Assembly: GCF_000383615.1 (NCBI RefSeq)
Contig: NZ_KB911591.1
Coordinates: 62,001-126,000 of the forward strand
Direction of reading: 5' to 3'
DNA length: 64,000 bases
From: Streptomyces canus 299MFChir4.1
GTDB taxonomy: Bacteria; Actinomycetota; Actinomycetes; Streptomycetales; Streptomycetaceae
This document shows positions 41,970 through 51,014 of this stretch, in pieces. The translations under genes were made by a program, and so were the position numbers. Each line of letters begins with the position of its first letter. Position 1 is the stretch's first letter. The notes under the pieces are model-generated. The model was not told the origin of the DNA, did not search any database, and was given only the letters and a program-made list of their open reading frames with translations.

Positions 41970-42869
41970 TCACGGTCCCTGAAGCCAGGCCCGGGTGCCG
42001 AACGAGGCACACGCCCGTGCGGCCACCGCCGCCGCGGAGCGCAGGGCCTCCGCGAAGTCGTACGGGGTCATGTGCCCCTGAGTGGCGAGGCGATGGGTGA
42101 GTGCCCCATGGAGGACGTCACCCGCGCCGAGAGTGTCAGCGACCCGGACGGCAGGCACGTCCACCGTGCCGGCGCTCTCGGGGCCCGCCCACTCGATGGG
42201 CCGGCCCCCGCGGCTCACCGCCGACCAGAGCACGCCGTGCTCCCGGAGGAACCGCAGGACGTCCGCCGGGGTGTTCGTGCCGGGCGGCCGGAAGTCGTCC
42301 GAGCAGACGGCCACGTCGATCGACGGCAGCAGGTTCTCCGTACCGGGCTTCCAACTGCCCCCGTCGAGAACGGTTCGCCGGCCCGCGGCCCGCGCGAGAC
42401 GGGCGGTCGCCGTCGCCAGCCCCATGTGGTGGCCGTCGAACTCGACGATGTCGCAGGCCGCCACCAACGCGTCCAGACCGTCCGGTGGCGTGAGCCGGTA
42501 CCCGGCCGCGTTGGTCGAGGCGACGGCGCGGTCCCCGCTCGATCCGGTGACCAGAACGGAGGACACGGCGGGCGGCTTCGTCGACTCGGCCGCCAGGTCC
42601 GAGACGTGCACACCCAGCCCGCGCAGATCCGCCGCGACCGCGACGCCCAGCGGATGGGAGCCGATGCCGGTCAGCAGCATGGCCGTGCCGCCCAGGTGGC
42701 TGAAGGTCACGGCCGCGTTCGCCGCCGGGCCGCCCGCGGCCACGACCTGCTCACGGGCCGTCAGTTTCTCGTCGGAGCCGGGCACATGGTCCACCAGCTG
42801 AATGACGTCCAACGTGCACAGGCCGACGAACAGCCCCTCGGGACGTCGGGTGTTCGTCGGCCTGTGCAC
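41970..42869 (-). CDS. PfkB-family carbohydrate kinase
   Basis: 299 residues. PfkB signatures at both ends: VVAAGGPAANAAVTFSHLGG near residue 45 and VADTLGAGDVLHGALTHRLA near 245 (catalytic Asp in GAGD). It phosphorylates a sugar or nucleoside in the cytoplasm. GTG start with AGAGGTGG upstream. It ends about 108 bases before the GH95-like gene on the same strand, so it may phosphorylate a sugar freed by the cluster (inference); ribokinase, fructokinase or KDG kinase cannot be told apart. Confidence 0.87.
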   Translation of the reverse strand: MHRPTNTRRPEGLFVGLCTLDVIQLVDHVPGSDEKLTAREQVVAAGGPAANAAVTFSHLGGTAMLLTGIGSHPLGVAVAADLRGLGVHVSDLAAESTKPPAVSSVLVTGSSGDRAVASTNAAGYRLTPPDGLDALVAACDIVEFDGHHMGLATATARLARAAGRRTVLDGGSWKPGTENLLPSIDVAVCSDDFRPPGTNTPADVLRFLREHGVLWSAVSRGGRPIEWAGPESAGTVDVPAVRVADTLGAGDVLHGALTHRLATQGHMTPYDFAEALRSAAAVAARACASFGTRAWLQGP

Positions 42870-42898
42870 GTGTCGCCACCTCTTCCGGCTCGCGGCCT

Positions 42899-43357
42899 TC
42901 AGCCCGCCGCCCGCTTCACGAGCTCGCCGATCCGCGCCTCGTCGGCGGCGGTCAGCTTCGTGAGCGCGAACGCGGTCGGCCACATCGTGCCCTCGTCGAG
43001 GTTCGCCTTGTCGTTGAAGCCGAAGGTCGCGTACCGCGCGTTGAACTTCTCGGCGCTCTGGAAGAAGCAGACGACCTTGCCGTCCTTGGCGTACGCGGGC
43101 ATCCCGTACCAGAGCTTCGGCGCCAGGTCCGGGGCACTGGCCTTGACGACGGCGTGGATCCGTTCGGCCATGACCCGGTCCGACTCCTGCATCTCGGCGA
43201 TCTTCGCGACTACGGCGGCCTCCTCCTCCGCCGCCTTGTCGGCCCGCGAGCTGCGGCGCGCCGACGCCTTGACCTCCTGGGCGCGCTCCTTCATCGCGGC
43301 GCGTTCCTCGGCGGTGAACGTCTCGGTCTTCTTCGTCGTCCCGCGGGTGTTCGTCAT
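42899..43357 (-). CDS. DUF1801 (YdhG-type) protein
   Basis: 152 residues. A charged helical N-terminal half (FTAEERAAMKERAQEVKASA) is followed by the DUF1801 domain (IHAVVKASAPDLAPKLWYGM, PAYAKDGKVVCFFQSAEKFN, YATFGFNDKANLDEG). Related proteins are described as iron chaperone-like, but the function is not settled. It is 29 bases before the PfkB gene and may be co-transcribed. Confidence 0.85.
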   Translation of the reverse strand: MTNTRGTTKKTETFTAEERAAMKERAQEVKASARRSSRADKAAEEEAAVVAKIAEMQESDRVMAERIHAVVKASAPDLAPKLWYGMPAYAKDGKVVCFFQSAEKFNARYATFGFNDKANLDEGTMWPTAFALTKLTAADEARIGELVKRAAG

Positions 43358-43442
43358 ATCGTTTCCTCCTGGTCTGCGGACGGTCGGGGATTTCTTCTGC
43401 GGACGGTCAGGGACATCTTCGCGCCGAACTGCGCCCTGCCGT

Positions 43443-43898
43443 TCAGCCCCACGCGCCGGCGATCTGCCGGGTCGTGGCGTTGAGCCGGTTGAACAGGTTC
43501 GTGACGCCGATCATCAGGACGATCGCCGCGAGCTGCTGCTCGTCGAAGTAGGTGGCGGCCGTGTCCCAGACCTCGTCGCTCACCGCGTCGGGACGGTCGG
43601 CCAGGCGGGTCGCCGACTCGGCCAGCGTGAGCGCCGCCCGCTCCTCCTCGGTGAAGTAGGGGGCCTCCCTCCAGGCGGCGACCGTGGCCAGTCGCTCGTC
43701 GCTCACTCCCGCCTTGCGGGCCGTCTTGGCGCCGGCGTCGACACACGCGCTGCATCCGTTGATCTGACTGACCCGCAGATGCACCAGCTCCAGGGTCTGC
43801 ACGTCCACCCCACCGGAGTGCACGGCCTTGAAGAGCTGCTGGATGGGCTGCATGGCGTCGGACAGGACAACGGCGGGGTTCTGCATACGGGACTGCAT
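43443..43898 (-). CDS. AhpD/carboxymuconolactone-decarboxylase-like protein
   Basis: 151 residues. The CMD/AhpD fold is marked by ELVHLRVSQINGCSACVDAG and LVMIGV-type helices at the end. Two cysteines form the CxxC (CSAC), but the position of the usual histidine (CxxCxxxH) is glycine, so the proton relay of classic AhpD is absent. A role in peroxide or redox defence is likely but activity may differ. The ATG at 43898 follows AGAGGAGAG. Confidence 0.85.
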   Translation of the reverse strand: MQSRMQNPAVVLSDAMQPIQQLFKAVHSGGVDVQTLELVHLRVSQINGCSACVDAGAKTARKAGVSDERLATVAAWREAPYFTEEERAALTLAESATRLADRPDAVSDEVWDTAATYFDEQQLAAIVLMIGVTNLFNRLNATTRQIAGAWG

Positions 43899-44075
43899 CA
43901 GGAATCTCTCCTCTGTCGGGCTGTCCCCCGTTCCTGCGGGGTGTGATTCCATCTCAGCCGAGAGGGCTTGTCAGGGCGACGGTGGTGGGACACCGTGGGA
44001 CAGCCGAAACGGCCTTGAACAGGCACGATCCGGCCGGGAAGAGTTCTGCCGGGGCGGGACAGGGGGCGGGGGACA

Positions 44076-46559
44076 GTGGTGGAGCACGACAGCGCAGGGG
44101 GCGGCGACCCGCAGGAGGAGCTGGCCGCGCGGCTACGGCTGCTCCAGGAGCTGTCCAAGCGAGGTGTACGGGCCCTCGCACGGGACGCCGGTCTCAGCTC
44201 CTCGTCCCTGTCCCGGTACCTCAGCGGGCAGACCGTACCGCCCTGGCCCGCGGTGATCGCCCTGTGCCGACTCGTCCAGCGCGACCCCCGCCCACTGCGC
44301 CCCCTGTGGGAGCGCGCCTCCCACCCCCTGCCGGCGCCGCCGAAGACCAGCCGCCAGGTCCCCCCTCCGTCGCCGCCCGCCGGGGCCCCGCGTCCGCCCC
44401 GCAACGACCTCCCGCGTGACGTTCCCGACTTCACCGGCCGCGAGGCCCAGCTCGCGGCCGTGCTCGACGGGGTGGCCGGCAGCCGGGTGATCGCCGTCGA
44501 CGGCATGGCGGGCGTCGGCAAGACCTGCCTGGCCGTGCACGCGGCGCACCGGCTCGCCGCCGACTACCCGGACGCCCAGCTCTACCTGGACCTGCACGGC
44601 TTCACCGAGGGCCGCAGACCGCTCGACCCCGACCGCGCCCTGCGGACGCTGCTCGCCGCCCTCGACGTGCCCTCCGAGAAGGTCCCTCAGGACGGCGGGG
44701 TCGAGGAGCTGGCCGCCTGCTGGCGGTCCGAACTGGCCCATCGGCGGGCCGTGGTGGTGCTCGACAACGCCGCCGACGCCGACCAGGTCCGCCCGCTCCT
44801 GCCCGGTGCCGGACCCTCCGTAGCCCTCATCACCAGCCGCAACCGGCTGCTCGGCCTGGACGAGATCCCGCCGGTGTCGCTGGATGTGCTGACCGAGCGG
44901 GAGAGCGCCGAGCTGCTGGCCCGCGCCAGCGGCGAGACCGACGACGGCGAGGGGCGCCTGGCCCGTGACCCCGGGGCCACGGCCGAGGTCCTGCGCCTGT
45001 GCGGCCATTTGCCGCTGGCCCTGCGGCTGGCCGCGGCCCGGCTGCGGCACCGGCCGGGCTGGACGGTGGGCATCCTGGTCGAGCGGATGGCGGAGGGGGC
45101 GAGCGAGTTCGACACCGCGTTCGCCATGTCCGTACGGCAGTTGGACCGCGTCAAGGCCCGGCTGTTCCGGCTGCTTGGCCTGCTGCCGGGCTCCTCGTTC
45201 GACGAGCACGTGGCGGCGGCGCTGGCGGACGTACCGCTGCGCAGCGCCCGCGCCATGCTGGAGGACCTGCTGGACGCCCATCTGGTCCAGCAGCCGGCGC
45301 CGGGCCGCTACCGCCTCCACGACCTGGTCCACCAGCACGCCCGCCGCGCCACCACGGAGCAGGACTCCCCGGCGGACCGGGACCGGGCCCTGACCCGGGT
45401 GCTCGACTACTACGTGCACGCGGCTGCCGCCGCCGACGCGGCGATGCCGTTCCTGTCGTCGAGCCGCGAGGCCTCCGTGGACCGCCCGCCGGCCGAACTG
45501 CCGCCCTTCCGCGACAAGATCGCGGCTCTCGTCTGGTTCGGCACCGAGTACCTGAACCTGCTGGCCGCGTTCGAGGCGGCGGAGGACGCCGGGGCCGACC
45601 GGCACATGTGCGAGCTGCCGCGCTTCATGCGGACGTACTTCGCCCGGCGCTGCGGCACCACGATGCTCAACGGCCTCTTCGAACGCTCCCTGGCCGCCGC
45701 GCAGCGCCTCGCCGACCCCCTGCAACTGGCCGAGGCGCACAGCGATGTGGGCTTCGCCCGCTACAACGCGGGCCGCATGGCGGAGGCGGCCGCCGCCTTC
45801 GAGGCGGCGGCACCCCTGGTCCTGCGCTCGGGGGATCTCCGCGTCGAGGCCGAACTGGCCATGCGGCGCGGCTACTTGAGATGGGACGAGGGCTACGTAG
45901 AGGAACCGCTGGACCTGTTCCGGCTGGCCGGGAAGCTGTACGCGGACGCCGACTGCCCCATGGGCACGGCCCACGCGACGGCGTACGAGGGGTGGGCGCT
46001 GCTGCAACTGGGGCACCGTGAGGAAGCGGCGCGGTTGGCCCGTACGGCGCTGGAGGTCCCGCACGCCGACGGAGCCTGGCCGCCCACCCGGACGGCCCTG
46101 ATCACGCTGGGCGTGGCCATCGCCCACGAGGACCCCGACGAGGCCGCCGAGCACCTGCACCGGGCGCTCGCCCTGGCCCGCGAGGACGGCCACAAGCACA
46201 ACGAGGCGTGGTGCCTGAACTGCCTCGGCGTCGCCCTGCGCCGGATGGGCCGCCATGAGGAGGCGCTGGCGAGCCACGAGCAGGCGTTCGCGCTGCTGGA
46301 CGAGCTGTTCGAGGAGCACTGGAAGATCCACTTCCTCAGCGCCTACGGCGAGACCTGCCGCCTGGCGGGCCGGCCCGACCAGGCCCTGCGCCTCCACCGC
46401 CAGGCCCTGGAACTGGCTCCGAAGCTCGGCCACCGCCACGCGGAGGCACTGGCCCACGAGGGCATCGCGGCGGTCCTCGACGAGACGGACCCGACGGCGG
46501 CGGCCGAACACCGGGCGGCGGGCCGGGCGGCTCTGCCGGAGCCCGGACCGGGCATCTGA
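44076..46559 (+). CDS. HTH - NB-ARC - TPR regulator (AfsR-like, no SARP domain)
   Basis: 827 residues, GTG start. N-terminal XRE-like HTH (RALARDAGLSSSSLSRYLSG, about 32-52), a Pro-rich linker, then an NB-ARC/STAND ATPase with Walker A VDGMAGVGKTCLAVHAA (about 142-158), Walker B VVVLDNAADADQV, and CGHLPLALRLAAARL (GxP motif). The C-terminal 350 residues are TPR-like repeats (AEAHSDVGFARYNAGRMAEA, AWCLNCLGVALRRMGRHEEA). STAND proteins switch on after ligand sensing. It differs from AfsR in having an HTH instead of a SARP DNA-binding domain. The target is unknown. Confidence 0.9.
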   Translation: MVEHDSAGGGDPQEELAARLRLLQELSKRGVRALARDAGLSSSSLSRYLSGQTVPPWPAVIALCRLVQRDPRPLRPLWERASHPLPAPPKTSRQVPPPSPPAGAPRPPRNDLPRDVPDFTGREAQLAAVLDGVAGSRVIAVDGMAGVGKTCLAVHAAHRLAADYPDAQLYLDLHGFTEGRRPLDPDRALRTLLAALDVPSEKVPQDGGVEELAACWRSELAHRRAVVVLDNAADADQVRPLLPGAGPSVALITSRNRLLGLDEIPPVSLDVLTERESAELLARASGETDDGEGRLARDPGATAEVLRLCGHLPLALRLAAARLRHRPGWTVGILVERMAEGASEFDTAFAMSVRQLDRVKARLFRLLGLLPGSSFDEHVAAALADVPLRSARAMLEDLLDAHLVQQPAPGRYRLHDLVHQHARRATTEQDSPADRDRALTRVLDYYVHAAAAADAAMPFLSSSREASVDRPPAELPPFRDKIAALVWFGTEYLNLLAAFEAAEDAGADRHMCELPRFMRTYFARRCGTTMLNGLFERSLAAAQRLADPLQLAEAHSDVGFARYNAGRMAEAAAAFEAAAPLVLRSGDLRVEAELAMRRGYLRWDEGYVEEPLDLFRLAGKLYADADCPMGTAHATAYEGWALLQLGHREEAARLARTALEVPHADGAWPPTRTALITLGVAIAHEDPDEAAEHLHRALALAREDGHKHNEAWCLNCLGVALRRMGRHEEALASHEQAFALLDELFEEHWKIHFLSAYGETCRLAGRPDQALRLHRQALELAPKLGHRHAEALAHEGIAAVLDETDPTAAAEHRAAGRAALPEPGPGI

Positions 46560-46614
46560 GAAACCGAATCCGCACCGGCACCGATCCGCTGTGCCCTCTT
46601 CCGCCTTGCCAAAG

Positions 46615-46653
46615 CGGAACAGTGTTCCGTATCGTTTGCGGAGCACGGTTCCG
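46615..46653 (+). promoter_or_regulatory. Tandem operator-like dyads before the aldo/keto reductase
   Basis: CGGAAC-AGT-GTTCCG (46615-46629) and CGGAGC-ACG-GTTCCG (46639-46653) lie 24 bases apart, about 90-125 bases before the start. They look like a double TetR- or similar-type operator. No TetR gene is adjacent. Confidence 0.5.
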
Positions 46654-46738
46654 TTTTGCCGTACGGCGGCCGTACGGAGCCTCCGCAGCCGGGCCGCGCC
46701 ATGCCGTACGGCCTCATCCGCCCTGGAGGAACACGCTC

Positions 46739-47758
46739 ATGCAGTACCGCACCTTGGGCCGCACCGGTGTGCAGGTCAGCTCCCTCGCGCTCGGCGCGAT
46801 GAACTTCGGCAGGATCGGCCGCACCACTCAGGAGGAGGCCACCGCGATCGTCCACGCCGCTCTGGAGGCCGGCGTCAACGTCATCGACACCGCCGACATG
46901 TACGGCGACGGCGAGTCGGAGGAGATGGTCGGCAAGGCCATCACCGGTCGCCGCGACGACATCGTGCTGGCCACCAAGGCCGGCCTGCCCATCGGTGAGG
47001 AACGCAACCACCGGGGCAGTTCGCGCCGCTGGCTCGTCACCGAACTGGAGGCCAGCCTGCGCCGCCTCGGCGTGGACCACGTCGACCTGTACCAGATCCA
47101 CCGCTGGGACCCGAACACCGGCGACGAGGAGACGCTGTCGGCCCTGACCGACCTGCAACGCGCCGGAAAGATCCGCTACTTCGGCTCCTCCACCTTCCCC
47201 GCCCACCGCATCGTGCAGGCCCAGTGGGTCGCCCGCGAGCACCGGCTGAGCCGCTACGTCACCGAACAGCCCAGCTACTCCGTCCTCCAGCGCGGCATCG
47301 AGGCCCACGTCCTGCCCGTGACGCAGGAGTACGGCCTCGGCGTACTGGTGTGGAGCCCGCTGGCCTCGGGCTGGCTCTCGGGCGCGATCCGCGAGGGCCG
47401 GGACATCACCACCCACCGTTCGGCGTTCCTGCCCCAGCGCTTCGACATGACACTCCCCGCCAACCGGACCAGGCTCGACGCCGTCGAACGACTGGCCAAG
47501 GTCGCCGAGGACGCGGGCCTCACCCTCATCCGGCTCGCGCTCGGTTTCGTGACCGCACACCCCGGCGTGACCAGCGCCCTCATAGGCCCCCGCACGATCG
47601 ACCACCTCCACGCCCAACTCGCCGCCGCGGACACCGTCCTGACCCCCGACGTACTCGACGCGATCGACGAGATCGTCGCTCCCGGCACCGACTTGGCTCC
47701 GCAGGAGAACCACGACACCCCGCCCGCGCTCCTGGACCGGTCACTGCGTCGTCGCTGA
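46739..47758 (+). CDS. Aldo/keto reductase
   Basis: 339 residues. AKR hallmarks: LGRTGVQVSSLALGAMNFGR at the start, catalytic Asp/Tyr in NVIDTADMYGDGESEEMVGK, Lys in VLATKAGLP, His in VDLYQIHRWDPN, and the NADPH-binding TSALIGPRTIDHLHAQLAAA. The YajO/PhdYeF-like subgroup reduces aldehydes and ketones. The ATG at 46739 follows GGAGG. Operator-like dyads lie upstream, and degenerate copies of its own 3' end lie downstream. Confidence 0.92.
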   Translation: MQYRTLGRTGVQVSSLALGAMNFGRIGRTTQEEATAIVHAALEAGVNVIDTADMYGDGESEEMVGKAITGRRDDIVLATKAGLPIGEERNHRGSSRRWLVTELEASLRRLGVDHVDLYQIHRWDPNTGDEETLSALTDLQRAGKIRYFGSSTFPAHRIVQAQWVAREHRLSRYVTEQPSYSVLQRGIEAHVLPVTQEYGLGVLVWSPLASGWLSGAIREGRDITTHRSAFLPQRFDMTLPANRTRLDAVERLAKVAEDAGLTLIRLALGFVTAHPGVTSALIGPRTIDHLHAQLAAADTVLTPDVLDAIDEIVAPGTDLAPQENHDTPPALLDRSLRRR

Positions 47759-48204
47759 TGTGCGGGAGCCCCATACGACGGAGGGCCCGCGGCCAATTCG
47801 GGTCGGTCACCCGCGCGACCGGCTCACGGCTGCGGACAGCGTCCTGCCGGGCCGGTGTGCTCGACGCGATCGTCGCCCCCCGTGCCCCCGCACGGTCGAC
47901 CACGTCCACGCCCAACTCGCCGCCGCGGAGATCGTCCTGACCGCCGATGTGCTCGATGCGATCGGCGAGATCGTCGCCCCGGGCGTGACCAGTGCGCAGC
48001 GTAGGCCCCCGCGCGGTGGGACTTCGCGCCCAACTCGCCGCCGCGGACGCCGTCCTGACCGTCGACGTGCTCGATGCGATCGGCGGGTCGCCGCCCGGAC
48101 ACGGACCCGGCCCCGCCCGAGAACCACAACACGCCGCCCTCACTTCTCGCCCCGCCCCGCCGCTGACCGGCGGGGGAGACCCGTACGAAAGGAACCCACC
48201 GCCC
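47759..48204 (+). repeat. Degenerate tandem copies of the aldo/keto reductase 3' end
   Basis: This 446-base gap holds no gene. It contains three imperfect copies of the segment at 47589-47690 in the reductase gene: about 47824-47880, 47882-47982 and 48002-48150. Shared landmarks are CGCCCAACTCGCCGCCGCGG, a GTCCTGACC stretch and GTGCTCGATGCGATCGGCG. The copies carry deletions and are out of frame with each other, so they are relics of repeated duplication, not coding repeats. Confidence 0.75.
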
Positions 48205-49122
48205 ATGCCGCATCACCCCCCGCCCAGCTTCGGGATCATGACCGCCCCCATGCAGGTCGACTACCACGACATCCTGCGGGTCTGGCGCGAGGCGGACGCC
48301 GTTCCCGGCATCGAGCACGCCTGGCTCTTCGACCACCTCATGCCGATCGGCGGTGACCCCGACGGACCCGCCTACGAAGGGTGGACGCTCCTCGCGGCCC
48401 TGGCCGCCCAGACCCGACGGCTACGGCTCGGCGTCATGGTGACCAGCAACCGCTTCCGGCCGCCCGCGATGCTGGCCAAGATCGCCACGACGGTCGACGT
48501 CGTCTCCGGCGGTCGGCTCGACTTCGGTATCGGTGTCGGCTCCCGCCCGGACCACCCCCTGGCGAGGCGCGAGTACGAGGCCCACGGCCTGCCCTTCCAC
48601 GACGCCGCGCACGCGGTGGCGAGCCTCGCCGAGGCATGCACGGTGATCAAGAGGCTGTGGACCGAGGAGAAGCCCTTCGACCACCACGGCACCCACCACC
48701 ACCTCACCGGCGCCTTCGGCAACCCCAAACCGGTCCAGCGCCCCCACCCCCCGATCCTCATCGGCGGCCGCTCGTCAGCGACCCTGCGCACAGCGGCCCG
48801 TCACGCCGACCTGTGGAACATCCCCGGAGGCGACATCGACGACGTCACCCGTCGCAGCGCCCTGCTGGACCGCTACTGCGAGGAGATCGGCCGCGATCCG
48901 GCCGAGATCACCCGCTCGATCCACCTGCCGGTCTCCTACGACCGTCCGGGCCCCACCCGCGACGCGATCAGCGAGGCGACCGACGCCGGCTTCACCCACA
49001 TCGTGCTCGGTCTGCCGTCGCCCTACCCCGCCCACGTCGCCCGGTGGGTCGCCGACGAACTCGTCGGTCCCTCGGCCCGACCGGTCACTTCCAGCCGTAC
49101 GCGTACGCCGCCACCCACGTGA
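48205..49122 (+). CDS. LLM-class F420-dependent oxidoreductase (luciferase-like)
   Basis: 305 residues. Luciferase-like TIM barrel: FGIMTAPMQVDYHDILRVWR, AWLFDHLMP, RRLRLGVMVTSNRFRPPAML, GRLDFGIGVGSRPDHPLARR, and PHPPILIGGRSSATLRTAAR. The subgroup with these motifs mostly uses F420 and reduces or oxidises small molecules. The ATG at 48205 has GAAAGGAA upstream. Its 3' end overlaps the convergent GH16-like gene by 38 bases. The substrate is unknown. Confidence 0.88.
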   Translation: MPHHPPPSFGIMTAPMQVDYHDILRVWREADAVPGIEHAWLFDHLMPIGGDPDGPAYEGWTLLAALAAQTRRLRLGVMVTSNRFRPPAMLAKIATTVDVVSGGRLDFGIGVGSRPDHPLARREYEAHGLPFHDAAHAVASLAEACTVIKRLWTEEKPFDHHGTHHHLTGAFGNPKPVQRPHPPILIGGRSSATLRTAARHADLWNIPGGDIDDVTRRSALLDRYCEEIGRDPAEITRSIHLPVSYDRPGPTRDAISEATDAGFTHIVLGLPSPYPAHVARWVADELVGPSARPVTSSRTRTPPPT

Positions 49123-49993
49123 TGTCGAGCTGCGCGCTGCTGCCCGGCGCCGCCCCCGGACCCTCCAGGGCGCTCTCGTTCTGGAGCACCCAGGACAGGG
49201 GAAGGCCCGGCACACCACGGGTGTCGTGACCCGTCTGCCGACCGTCGACGAAGAACCGGACGTGGCCCGGCGTCCACTCGGTGGACACGGTGTGCCACCG
49301 CGTCCAGTCGTCGCTCCCCGGGAAGTAGCCCTGCTCACCGCCGCCGCAGGGGTGGTGGAAGGAGCTGAGGGTGCCGGTCCACTCGCCCTCGGGGTGGTCC
49401 ATCTCGCAGCCCCCGCCGTAGTGCAGCCACGCGGACTTGTACCCGGGAGCCGGCTTCGTGACCTTGATGCGCGCGCTGTACTTGCCGTACTTCATCTGCA
49501 TCACCGCACGCGGCACCAGCGCCGCGGCATGCACGGGGCCGCCGTCCGCGGGCCGCCACATCCGGATCGACATCCGCCCGTCGCCGTTCGCGGCGGGACC
49601 GACGCTCACGGTGTCCTCCGGGTGGTAGACGCCCACCACGTCCCGCCCCCGACTGGCGGCCGTGTCGGGCCAACCCGTCGGGTACGCCCACCAGTTGTCC
49701 CGGTACTTCCCCTTCAGGCCCCCGCAGTGGGCCGCGGACGTGTCGACGTCGTGCTCGCAGTCGCTGAACGAACCCAGCGGCACCCGGTCGCCGTTGAAGT
49801 CCTCAGCGAGGACCTGCCAGAAGGGCCCGCAGTCACCACGGGGAAGGCGCGTGGCGGTGGTCCGGCAGGCGTCGGCCGGAGCGGGGGCCCCATCGGCCCG
49901 GGGGAGGCCGAGGAGGCCGCCGCCCACGAGCAGGAGGCTCGCGGCCGTCACCAGGATCCGTTTGTGGTGGTGCGGCGCTGCGTGTGAACCCAT
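49085..49993 (-). CDS. Secreted GH16-like protein
   Basis: 302 residues. A signal peptide (HKRILVTAASLLLVGGGLLG) is followed by a concanavalin-like beta-sandwich: WQVLAEDFNGDRVPLGSFSD, MKYGKYSARIKVTKPAPGYK, GGCEMDHPEGEWTGTLSSFH (an ExDxxE-like catalytic strand, here EMDHPE), and WHTVSTEWTPGHVRFFVDGR. GH16 enzymes cleave beta-1,3/1,4-glucans, agar or similar chains. Many streptomycete relatives with this form have unproven activity. Confidence 0.75.
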   Translation of the reverse strand: MGSHAAPHHHKRILVTAASLLLVGGGLLGLPRADGAPAPADACRTTATRLPRGDCGPFWQVLAEDFNGDRVPLGSFSDCEHDVDTSAAHCGGLKGKYRDNWWAYPTGWPDTAASRGRDVVGVYHPEDTVSVGPAANGDGRMSIRMWRPADGGPVHAAALVPRAVMQMKYGKYSARIKVTKPAPGYKSAWLHYGGGCEMDHPEGEWTGTLSSFHHPCGGGEQGYFPGSDDWTRWHTVSTEWTPGHVRFFVDGRQTGHDTRGVPGLPLSWVLQNESALEGPGAAPGSSAQLDITWVAAYAYGWK

Positions 49994-50168
49994 CCCGAGG
50001 CTCCTTCAGGCGGCCGACGCCGTCCGCCCTTGCCTCGCGGAGCACCGGAAGGCCATGAACCGCGGCGGAGCGGACCGCACTTCGCGAAGGAACATCCTCG
50101 CCCGCCGCACCGCGCGGCGCCATCCCCAGGACGCGCCGCGAACCGGAGGGCCCGCTCCGCCGGCCGCC

Positions 50169-50486
50169 TCAGAACTCGCTGTCGATGCCGGTCACGACCG
50201 CCGGGCCCAACGGGGCGTCCTCCTCTTCCAGGCCGCTGTCCCGCAGGGCCCCGGAGACCAGCCGTACCGCTTCGGCCTCCGCCTGCAACCGGTCCGGGGC
50301 CTCGACCTCCACCCGGGCGGCGAACATGCCGTCCTCCTCCACGGACAGCACACTCAGCTCCTCGCTCTCCCCGAGATCGGTGTTCCTGGGGTCCTGAGGC
50401 CGAAGCCTTCGTCCGATGTCCGAGCGGACGCTGTCGGGCACTTCCCGCAGGAAGGTGCCGGGGACGGTGATGACGTAGGTGGTCAC
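50169..50486 (-). CDS. Hypothetical protein, 105 residues
   Basis: MTTYVITVPGTFLREVPDSV, then DIGRRLRPQDPRNTDLGESE and a beta-alpha pattern (AARVEVEAPDRLQAEAEAVR). It is acidic, soluble, with no signal or membrane helix. The GTG start has AAAGGAG well placed. I do not recognise the family. It stands alone, about 175 bases past the GH16-like gene start and divergent from the REC-PP2C operon. Confidence 0.7.
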   Translation of the reverse strand: MTTYVITVPGTFLREVPDSVRSDIGRRLRPQDPRNTDLGESEELSVLSVEEDGMFAARVEVEAPDRLQAEAEAVRLVSGALRDSGLEEEDAPLGPAVVTGIDSEF

Positions 50487-51014
50487 GGGGACTCCTTTCT
50501 GACGTCCTACCCGGTTCCCCGTGATTCCGATCGGAACCGAAGGCGCACGGCTCCGGATGTGGAGGAGGCGTGTCGCCCACGGTGGTTTTCTGGAACCGTC
50601 CCTGCATGGTCACGCCGGTCGGGGGTAAGCGCGGCCAGAACACTGAATCTCGGGATGGGCGGACGATGACGGCGTCGGTGACGGCTGGCACGGGTACGGC
50701 GGAGCTGGAGGGGGAGGCCCCCGCACGGGGCGGCGTCGAGCTCGGCCACGCCCCGCGTGACACCGGCGGCCACCCTGCGAATCCCTCTGGCCCTCGCGAG
50801 GAACTGAGCGGGGAGTGAAGATCGCTTACGAGGAGCAGGACTGCCGAGGCGGCCGCACGGCCCCGCCTGAGGACCGGCCCACGGGTGGACGCGCTGTCCA
50901 CCGCCGTGGGCGACGGGTGAACATCGGATCGTCGCTCTGACCGTGTTCCCGGCGTTGTCCTGGACAACGGCCGGCGGCAGGCGACAAGTATGCAGTGGGG
51001 AGGCCGGGACGAGA
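50487..51014. other. Divergent intergenic region before the REC-PP2C operon
   Basis: About 528 bases. It should hold promoters for the 105-residue protein and for the signalling operon. A frame at 50570-50818 (ending in MTASVTAGTGTAELEGEAPA...) lacks good start support and a recognisable domain, so I did not call it. I see no hairpin or repeat of note. Confidence 0.5.

Noticed and set aside
44133..46646. 837-residue minus-strand frame across the NB-ARC regulator
   Set aside because: Antisense to a gene with Walker motifs and TPR repeats; no domain in the frame.
50570..50818. 82-residue plus-strand frame before the REC-PP2C gene
   Set aside because: No good start signal, no domain, and low-complexity end; most likely promoter DNA.
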